Origin: Thermoflexus sp035573655
GTDB taxonomy: Bacteria; Chloroflexota; Anaerolineae; Thermoflexales; Thermoflexaceae
Assembly (NCBI GenBank): GCA_035573655.1
Contig: DATMAC010000057.1
Coordinates: forward strand, 1-48,216
Length of the DNA stretch: 48,216 nucleotides
Direction: 5' to 3'
Under the pieces are notes generated by a model that did no database searches, had not been told where the DNA came from, and saw only the letters and a program-made list of their open reading frames with translations. Both the position numbers and the translations under genes were made by a program. Below are positions 42,210-48,216 of the stretch, piece by piece. Position 1 is the stretch's first letter. The number at the start of each line of letters is the position of its first letter.

Positions 42210-44750
42210 TTACCGACGGGCGCGGGGCTCCAACGCGGCGATGAAATTCTTGTAAACCTGCTGAACCTCCCAGACGATCCGGTCCGGCCCCAGCGCCCAC
42301 CATTCGGCGGGGGTGAAATAGGCGGAGACTTCCGCTTCGGAGCCGGAACGACCCACCCACTGGAGCACATGGAGATTGTCCGACTGGGCCATATAGAGGG
42401 CCAGCTCAATGATCTCAGGATCCCCCGTGAGACACGCCATCTGATAAGCCTCCAGCATCAGCCGGAAAACCGCCCACTGGGCGCTGTTGCCCAGGAAGAA
42501 CTCCAGGCCCCCGCTGCCCGCCCATGTGCTGGTGAAAGCGGGCAACGGCAGGTCGAAGCTGCGGGAGCCATAGCGGGCGATAATCTCGCTGGGAGTTCGG
42601 AAACACAGACCCCGGCGAATCACTTCCTGAGGCAGTGCCTCGAGGAACGCGAAGATCCCCGTCTCCTCCCGATGATGTTCCCCAAAGGTCTCGAAGTCCC
42701 AACCTAAGACGATGAAATCCCCCACGTGTTGTGCCAGCCACTCTGCATAGCGATCCGCCAAAAGCGGCCAGCCCTCCCAGCCCCGGTTCGAGAACCGATA
42801 GCCGACATCATCGCTGAGCTGGTAATGGCGAGCCAGTAATTTCAAACGCCCGCGGCCGTGATGGTAGAGATAAGTGGGCTGGCGCCATTCCATGACCCAC
42901 GGCCGGCCATCCAGGAAGGCACCATCGAAGCCCGCCCGATCGAGCGCGTGGTAAATCGCAGGAGACATCATCATCTCGGTCGTGTCCGCCACCCGAGGTC
43001 GGACGCCGAACAGGCGCTCCAGTTGATCGGCGGCCCACTGCATGCGCTGGATGAAACGATGGATGTCCCAGAGAAAGAGCAGGCTGTGTCGCGGCTCAGC
43101 GACCACCAGCTCGACGTGGGGGTGACGAACCAGCTCCCGGAAGCGATCCAGGAGTTCCTCATCCCAACGCTGGGCTTGTTCCAGGAACGTGAGAGTGAAT
43201 CCGATGGCCAACCGGAACCCCGCATTCAGCAGGGATTCAAAGCGGGCGATCGCTGGATAATAGCAGCGCTGGGCGGCGCGCCGGAAGTAACGCTCATTGA
43301 GCGCCTCATCGAAGAGGCCTTGGGCCAGGACATCCGCAGGAGCTCCTCGGGGGAGCGGCTGGGCAGGCAGGCGAAGCCGACGAGGTTGATGGACGATGGT
43401 ATAAATCACCACATCCTGCACCCGACCGTCAGGACGGGAGAACACCGGTTTGGGCCAGGGCAGGGCGCCGTTGGCCTGGGCGACGAAAGTCACCTTCTCC
43501 AGCAGAAGCTCCAACACGCGGGGCCAGGTGAAGTCGGCCGCTCGCCGTCGGGCCAGCTCCCGCAGGGCCTCGGCGCGAGCGGGCTCCGCCCGGAGGTCCA
43601 ACAGACGAAGGACGATCTCCTCCGGCCGATTGGTATCCAACACAATCGCCCCCTGGCCATCCAGGGCGTATTCTTCCCCGGTGACACCCGTGAACACCAG
43701 GCCACCTGCCGCCATCGCCTCCAGCCCCACCAATCCGAAAGGCTCATGGCCGCTGATGGCCAACACCGCGTCGGCCGCCGCATAGAAGGGGCGCAGCCAT
43801 TCTTGAGGCAATGGAAACCCAAAAGCATAGAGATCCGCCGAAGGGACCTCGCGGAGGATGCGGAGCAAATCCTCCCATGCCGCTGGTGAGCCCGCGAGGT
43901 GCGTTATCGTTAGGCCCAGCGCCCGGGCGCGTGCGAACACCTCTTCCCCATGGGGTTCCATCCCACCTCGCAATGGGAAAACCACCCGATAGCCCATCGC
44001 CTTCAATCGGGCTGCCGCTTCGACGGCCAACAGCCAGCGCTTGGCTGGGTCGAAACGACCTACTTTAAAAAGCATCACCGTGCGCTCATCCACGCCCAGC
44101 GCTTGGCGGAGGGCGGAGATCTGCTCCGGCGGGACAGGCTCCAGCAAGGCACAGGGGATCCCGTTCGGGATCACCAGCGGGTCGACTCCCAACTCCCACA
44201 TCCGATGCTTCATGTAGCGGCTGACCGTAGTCAGCTGGGCAGCGGCGCTCAGCCTGCCCCAATCGATCCGATGGAAGGACATCGTGTTGTTGGCGTTCCA
44301 GAAGATCACACACCGCCCCCGCCACCCACGGGCGCGGAGGAGTTCGTCGAGATGGATCACCGCCTCCGCCGTGTGCCATTCCTCAGCTAGGATCACCGGG
44401 AGGCGGCCGGTCTCTAACGCCTGGCGGATCACATGCTCTAGCACATAAGGAGGCACCGTCGCGGTGAAATCATGCCGCTTGCCCTCCTCCCCATCGTAGA
44501 CCCCCGCGGGGTGATAGCGGCTGATCCACTGACACCAGCGATGCAGAATCAACCGGTCATCGAAGCGGCTCTCCTCGCCAGGGGCATCTGGGGCGCCGAT
44601 GAAGAAGAGATGGGTGAGGAATCCTTGCTGGGCCAGCGCTTCGGCCAGATGAGTCACCCGAACAGCCAGCCCACCCGCCTGCGCGTAAGGATCCGGTCCT
44701 TCAAAGGAGAGTATGATGAAAACCGCCTCATCTGGCCTTAGACCCGCCAT
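42210..44750 (-). CDS. Fusion of GT4 glycosyltransferase and GH57 glycoside hydrolase
   Basis: An 846-residue cytoplasmic protein with no signal peptide. The N-terminal half (about 1-430) is a GT4/glycogen-synthase-like GT-B enzyme: GGLAVRVTHLAEAL, LAEEWHTAE, WNANNTMSFHRIDW, FKVGRFDPAKRW and the E-x7-E motif EPFGLVGLEAMAAGG. The C-terminal half (about 450-846) is GH57: the nucleophile region DTTEMMMSPAI (Glu592) and the acid/base motif WDFETFGEHH (Asp685). Substrate is probably an alpha-1,4-glucan; whether it builds or rearranges glycogen is open. GGGGAGGGCCAAG precedes the ATG at 44750. The small gene at 44922 lies upstream on the same strand. Confidence 0.9.
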   Translation of the reverse strand: MAGLRPDEAVFIILSFEGPDPYAQAGGLAVRVTHLAEALAQQGFLTHLFFIGAPDAPGEESRFDDRLILHRWCQWISRYHPAGVYDGEEGKRHDFTATVPPYVLEHVIRQALETGRLPVILAEEWHTAEAVIHLDELLRARGWRGRCVIFWNANNTMSFHRIDWGRLSAAAQLTTVSRYMKHRMWELGVDPLVIPNGIPCALLEPVPPEQISALRQALGVDERTVMLFKVGRFDPAKRWLLAVEAAARLKAMGYRVVFPLRGGMEPHGEEVFARARALGLTITHLAGSPAAWEDLLRILREVPSADLYAFGFPLPQEWLRPFYAAADAVLAISGHEPFGLVGLEAMAAGGLVFTGVTGEEYALDGQGAIVLDTNRPEEIVLRLLDLRAEPARAEALRELARRRAADFTWPRVLELLLEKVTFVAQANGALPWPKPVFSRPDGRVQDVVIYTIVHQPRRLRLPAQPLPRGAPADVLAQGLFDEALNERYFRRAAQRCYYPAIARFESLLNAGFRLAIGFTLTFLEQAQRWDEELLDRFRELVRHPHVELVVAEPRHSLLFLWDIHRFIQRMQWAADQLERLFGVRPRVADTTEMMMSPAIYHALDRAGFDGAFLDGRPWVMEWRQPTYLYHHGRGRLKLLARHYQLSDDVGYRFSNRGWEGWPLLADRYAEWLAQHVGDFIVLGWDFETFGEHHREETGIFAFLEALPQEVIRRGLCFRTPSEIIARYGSRSFDLPLPAFTSTWAGSGGLEFFLGNSAQWAVFRLMLEAYQMACLTGDPEIIELALYMAQSDNLHVLQWVGRSGSEAEVSAYFTPAEWWALGPDRIVWEVQQVYKNFIAALEPRARR

Positions 44751-44921
44751 CTTGGCCCTCCCCGCTTTGGAATGCGGCCCGTCAGGCTGGCACGGCCTCT
44801 TCGGATCTCCAGCCAAGCTGATTCAGGGCCGAGAGTACCACTTCAGGTGGCGTTCCTGCACCACTTCAGTGTGGGAGAGAGCAATTGCGGCGGGCGGCTT
44901 CACCGCAACCGTCTCTTCGTC

Positions 44922-45179
44922 TTAAAACCATGCGATCGAGCGAGTCGGGCGGACCTCACCGCGGCGGATTTGATCCAGATAGCGCTGAACGAAAGATTCG
45001 GCGGAGCCGATGAAAGAAGGGGATCCCTGAGGAGCGATCGTCTGGGTAGTGATCACAAACCGGCCAGGGCCTAAATGCTCGATCCAGATCCGAAAGCGCT
45101 CTACCTGGAATTCATAGCACCCCGGCTCCCCATAATCCTGTTCCGCATCCAAAATCACCCATCGCACCTGCATATCCAT
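44922..45179 (-). CDS. Small protein of unknown function
   Basis: An 85-residue soluble protein (starts MDMQVRWVILDAEQDYGEPG) with a strand-rich N-terminal half (YEFQVERFRIWIEHLGPGRFVITTQT) and a helical C-terminal half (AESFVQRYLDQIRRGEV). I do not recognise a family. AAGGGGGCGATC precedes the ATG at 45179. It could form an operon with the GT4-GH57 gene about 170 bases downstream. Confidence 0.55.
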   Translation of the reverse strand: MDMQVRWVILDAEQDYGEPGCYEFQVERFRIWIEHLGPGRFVITTQTIAPQGSPSFIGSAESFVQRYLDQIRRGEVRPTRSIAWF

Positions 45180-45916
45180 GATCGCCCCCTTTCCGAGGGA
45201 AGCCATATGGGCCTTGGATCGCCTTTGAGGGTCTCTCCTCCTTCGGCGGCAAAGAGGGGCATCCGCCTCTCTGCTGAACATCCCTTCAAGCGGATAAAGC
45301 TTGATTTTCCAGAATGACGACTCGCTTCAGGGTTACCTGTTTCATCAGGTGGAAAACCCCACGGATGCCAACGGGCTTTCAGTTCTTTGGGACCGCATCG
45401 GATCAGTGGGCGGATCTACAAGAAGGCCAAACCGCAGGGACATTTCTTAAGCGGGCATCCCGAAGAGGAGGAAAGGGGAAGAAGTGAGGATCCTTCAAGT
45501 CTGTCCACGCTTTCCTGCACATGGCTCACCACCCTGTTCAGGAACATTGTTCAAAATTAATTTTTACTAATTTCTAAGAATCTGTCAATATGCGAATTTC
45601 TAACCCCAGGGCTTTTCAAAGTTCTAACCCGGGGATGCAATGTTGCTTCTTCGAAGATGTGGGGTGATGAGAGCCAGCGGCCTTACCCCTCTGGAAGAAG
45701 CAGTCGTTGCCTCTCGGCTATCATCTAAATGAACCCAGATGCGGAGGCTGTCCTGGTGCGATGATTCTCCGTCTAAGCTTGACACTACGGATCACCCCGA
45801 TTGCGGAAGGGAAATGAGTACTTATTGCAGGGCTTCCCTGCGCGACAAAGCCGCGCGGGAAGGGATCGGTGCCCCTACCCCCATCCCCATACCCACATTC
45901 ACGATCAGGAGGAGCC
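45180..45916. other. Intergenic region between divergent genes
   Basis: About 737 bases with no gene I can support. An AT-rich block at 45545-45600 (AAATTAATTTTTACTAATTTCT) is the most likely promoter area. A hairpin, CTTCCCTGCGCG...CGCGCGGGAAG, lies at about 45833-45862, followed by GGTGCCCCTACCCCC, a repeat shared with 1322 and 25190. GGAGGAG at about 45909 is the ribosome site of the next gene. Confidence 0.5.
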
Positions 45917-48216
45917 ATGGGCCGAACACCCCGCTTGATCCTCGCCCTCGTCTTCGGCTTTGGCGGAACGGCGATCTTCTTCACTCTATCCAGCGGGCAC
46001 CGCATCTCGCACGCCGGGATCTCCGGCGCTTGGATCACGGCTGTGCACCCGGATGGTGTGTTCGCGGGAGAGCCGGATGAGGCGGTGCAGCTGCTGGTTC
46101 TCGGCCCCGCCCCTGTCGATTTGGGTGAATGGACGTTGAGGGATCGCCTGACGGGGACCGGAGGGTTGCGGTTCCCCCCAGGGTTCATCGTCACCCCTGG
46201 GGTTCCGATTTGGGTGGCCCACCACGCCCTTTCATTCACCCTGGCCTTTGGGCGCCCACCGGATGCCGCAGTGTTTACCGATGGGCTGAGCGCCGTGCGC
46301 CCGGTCAGTGGTATGTGGCCCGGCTTTGCTAACACAGGCGATGAGGTGGTGCTTCGGGATTCCAACGGATCGCTGGTGGATGCCGTGCTCTACGGCGCGG
46401 GCTACACCGAAACGATGGGATGGAGCGGCCCGCTGGTCCAGAGCTACACGATCCCCGGTGCCCGGAGCGAGGGCCGGATCCTGTTCCGCCGCGTGGATCC
46501 GGCGACCGGGTTCCCCATCGACACCGATACAGCCAGCGACTGGGCGAGCGATGCGTGGGATCCGTGGCACGGGCGCCGGGTTCGCTTCCCCGGATGGGCG
46601 CCAGAGCGCTACGAGCAGCCTCTCCGCCTCGCCGGCACGACCTCCATGACCTTGATTATCGCCCCCGATCACGCCTTCGAGGCGGTCGCCGCCTGGATCG
46701 CTGACGCCCGAGCTTCCATCATCGGAGAGATGTTCACCTTCGAGCATCCTCGGCTGGCCGAGCGCCTGGCCGCGGCAGCGCAGCGGGGCGTCTCCGTCAC
46801 GTTGCTCTTAGAAGGCACGCCCCCGGGTGGGATCACCGACGATGAACGGTATGCGTGTCGGCTCCTGAGGGAGGCCGGTGGGCGGTGCCTCGTGATGCGC
46901 AACATGCCGGCGGCGACCCCACCCGCCTTGCGTCGCTACGCCTACGCCCACACGAAATTCCTGGTGCGGGATGACCGATGGGTGCTGATGGGAACGGAGA
47001 ACCTGAGCCCGCGAGCCATGCCGGATGATCCCAAAGGCGACGGCACGGAAGGTCAGCGGGGGGTGCTTGTCGCGCTGGAGTCCCCGGAGGCCGCCGCCTT
47101 TCTGGGCGACCTGTTCCGCATGGATACCGATCCGATCTTTCGGGATGTAGCGCCGCTGATGGAAGATCCGCCCCCGACGTACACCCCGCCGATCACCTTG
47201 GGTGGAACCGCCTACCCGGTCCGGTTCCCCGAACCGATCTCGATCACCGCCAGCGACCTCCAGTTGATCGTGGGGCCGGAAGGGGCGTTGAATTTAGAAA
47301 CCGGTGTGTGGGCTCTGCTGCAGCAGGTTGGTCCGGGGGATGAGGTCATGGCCCAGCAACTGACGGTGCCGCCCTGGTGGGGCCCCAGCGTGGCGGATCC
47401 CACCACCGCACCGGTGATCTCGCCGAACTTGTACCTGGCAACCCTCATCGAGGCAGCGGAAAGGGGAGCTGCGGTGCGGCTTCTTTTGGATCGCTTCTAT
47501 GATGATCCGGCAAGCTCCCGCAGCAATGCCGCCACCGTGGCCTACGTGGAAGCTTTACGAGCGGCCAACCCGACCCTTTCCCTTACCCTTCAAGCGCGAA
47601 CCGGCAACCCGGGCGGGCGTGGGCTTCACAATAAGATGACCCTTATCCGCATGGGCGGAGCGCCCTACATCGTCTTGAGCTCCGCGAACGGCACGGAGAC
47701 CTCTCACAAGTTGAACCGTGAACTCGCACTGATCTTTCGATCCGAGGAAGGCTTCGCGGTCCTGAGCGAGTTGTTCCGGTTCGACTGGGAGCTCTCTAAG
47801 CCCAAAGTTTATCTCCCGATGGTCTTTCAGAATTACCGCCCACCTCACCTGCTGATCAGCGAGGTCCTGGTTAACGCCATTGGGATCGATCCCAACGAGG
47901 AATGGGTGGAGCTCTACAATCCGACTGGGGCCGGTTTGGATCTGAGTGGCTATCGGATCGGCGACGCGGCTTCCCCAGGGGACTATGAGGGGATGTATCG
48001 ATTTCCGGAGGGGGCAACCATCGGGCCTGGTCAGGTTGCGGTGATCGCGGTGTCGGCCCGAGCGTTCCTCGCCCGCTACGGCATCCGCCCCCACTTCGAA
48101 CTGGCAGGGACGGATCCTCAGGTCCCTGACCTTATCCCGGATACTGTTTGGGGGCGTGGTTCGTGGAACCTCAACAACACCCAGGACGAGGTCGTGCTGA
48201 TCGGTCCGGAAGGGGA
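45917..48216 (+). CDS. Secreted phospholipase D-like protein with lamin-tail domains, 3' end outside the window
   Basis: 766 codons are visible and the frame is open at the window end. A signal-anchor-like N-terminus (RLILALVFGFGGTAIFF) leads to a lamin-tail-like domain (about 35-170), then two PLD half-domains (about 235-400 and 420-625). The first HKD motif is complete: His345-x-Lys347-x4-Asp352-x6-GTEN. The second has His571-x-Lys573 but Arg578 in place of Asp. A YLPMVFQN linker (about 632) leads to a second lamin-tail domain (LLISEVLVN, EEWVELYNP). Role as extracellular nuclease or phospholipase is inferred. GGAGGAG precedes the ATG. Confidence 0.88.
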   Translation, partial: MGRTPRLILALVFGFGGTAIFFTLSSGHRISHAGISGAWITAVHPDGVFAGEPDEAVQLLVLGPAPVDLGEWTLRDRLTGTGGLRFPPGFIVTPGVPIWVAHHALSFTLAFGRPPDAAVFTDGLSAVRPVSGMWPGFANTGDEVVLRDSNGSLVDAVLYGAGYTETMGWSGPLVQSYTIPGARSEGRILFRRVDPATGFPIDTDTASDWASDAWDPWHGRRVRFPGWAPERYEQPLRLAGTTSMTLIIAPDHAFEAVAAWIADARASIIGEMFTFEHPRLAERLAAAAQRGVSVTLLLEGTPPGGITDDERYACRLLREAGGRCLVMRNMPAATPPALRRYAYAHTKFLVRDDRWVLMGTENLSPRAMPDDPKGDGTEGQRGVLVALESPEAAAFLGDLFRMDTDPIFRDVAPLMEDPPPTYTPPITLGGTAYPVRFPEPISITASDLQLIVGPEGALNLETGVWALLQQVGPGDEVMAQQLTVPPWWGPSVADPTTAPVISPNLYLATLIEAAERGAAVRLLLDRFYDDPASSRSNAATVAYVEALRAANPTLSLTLQARTGNPGGRGLHNKMTLIRMGGAPYIVLSSANGTETSHKLNRELALIFRSEEGFAVLSELFRFDWELSKPKVYLPMVFQNYRPPHLLISEVLVNAIGIDPNEEWVELYNPTGAGLDLSGYRIGDAASPGDYEGMYRFPEGATIGPGQVAVIAVSARAFLARYGIRPHFELAGTDPQVPDLIPDTVWGRGSWNLNNTQDEVVLIGPEG

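Noticed and set aside
1..48216. tRNA genes, CRISPR arrays, transposases, integrases or att sites
   Set aside because: I looked for T-loop motifs, regular spaced repeats and transposase motifs and saw none. The repeats present are hairpins, not arrays.

Overview
The window is GC-rich bacterial chromosome, about 60 % by eye, densely packed, with strong AGGAGG-type ribosome sites and many ATGA/GTGA stop-start overlaps. Gene content, very long multi-GAF kinases, a secreted protein with a YLPMV linker and repeated GCAGGC-ACAAG-GCCTGC hairpins together suggest a thermophilic Chloroflexota (Anaerolineae/Thermoflexus-like). That assignment is inference; there is no rRNA or marker tree here. I saw no tRNA, rRNA, CRISPR array, IS element, integrase or phage gene. 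Thirty-nine protein genes are described; one is frameshifted and one is cut by the window end.

Layout. Positions 1-4060 (minus): a membrane hydrolase-like protein, a membrane-anchored protein of unknown role, homoserine kinase and an SsnA-type aminohydrolase. Positions 4550-7640 (plus): the division-site and cell-shape cluster minC, then minD-minE-rodA with overlapping ends. Positions 7921-9390: gatB. Positions 9616-13514: the four succinate dehydrogenase subunits sdhC-sdhD-sdhA-sdhB, followed by an unknown polytopic membrane protein. Positions 15468-18063 (minus): a methyltransferase and MshA-like glycosyltransferase pair plus a small orphan protein. fumC follows at 18568-19983, so two consecutive TCA-cycle steps are encoded here. 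Positions 20171-22588: DUF2905 protein, HNH endonuclease, an orphan RelE/ParE-like toxin and a GNAT acetyltransferase. Positions 22736-24636: cinA-scpA.

Positions 24656-27922 (minus) hold a nickel/cobalt ECF transporter (cbiM-cbiQ-cbiO) and a Fur-family regulator. The cbiM promoter at 27894-27922 is overlapped by two TTGCAA-N5-TTGCAA palindromes, the operator type known for the nickel regulator Nur, so the Fur-family gene is probably a Nur. cbiM is broken in this sequence by a one-base frameshift. Next come a beta-carbonic anhydrase, a second CinA-like protein paired with a response regulator, and aspS. AspRS carries His31 and Gly83, the signature of non-discriminating enzymes, which fits the presence of gatB.

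Positions 33075-39699 encode a signalling operon: two single-domain response regulators followed by a 1933-residue hybrid histidine kinase with Cache, HAMP, six GAF, HisKA, HATPase and two REC domains. The window ends with cca, a glycosyltransferase-GH57 fusion, a small orphan protein, and a secreted phospholipase-D-like/lamin-tail protein that runs off the end.

A recurrent intergenic structure is a pair of strong GC hairpins separated by an A/T-rich spacer. It lies behind many genes and looks like a repeat family acting as bidirectional terminators. No obviously complete novel system stands out. The best leads are the Nur-type promoter, the GT4-GH57 fusion, the two-hairpin repeat family, and the uncharacterised region at 28085-28320.
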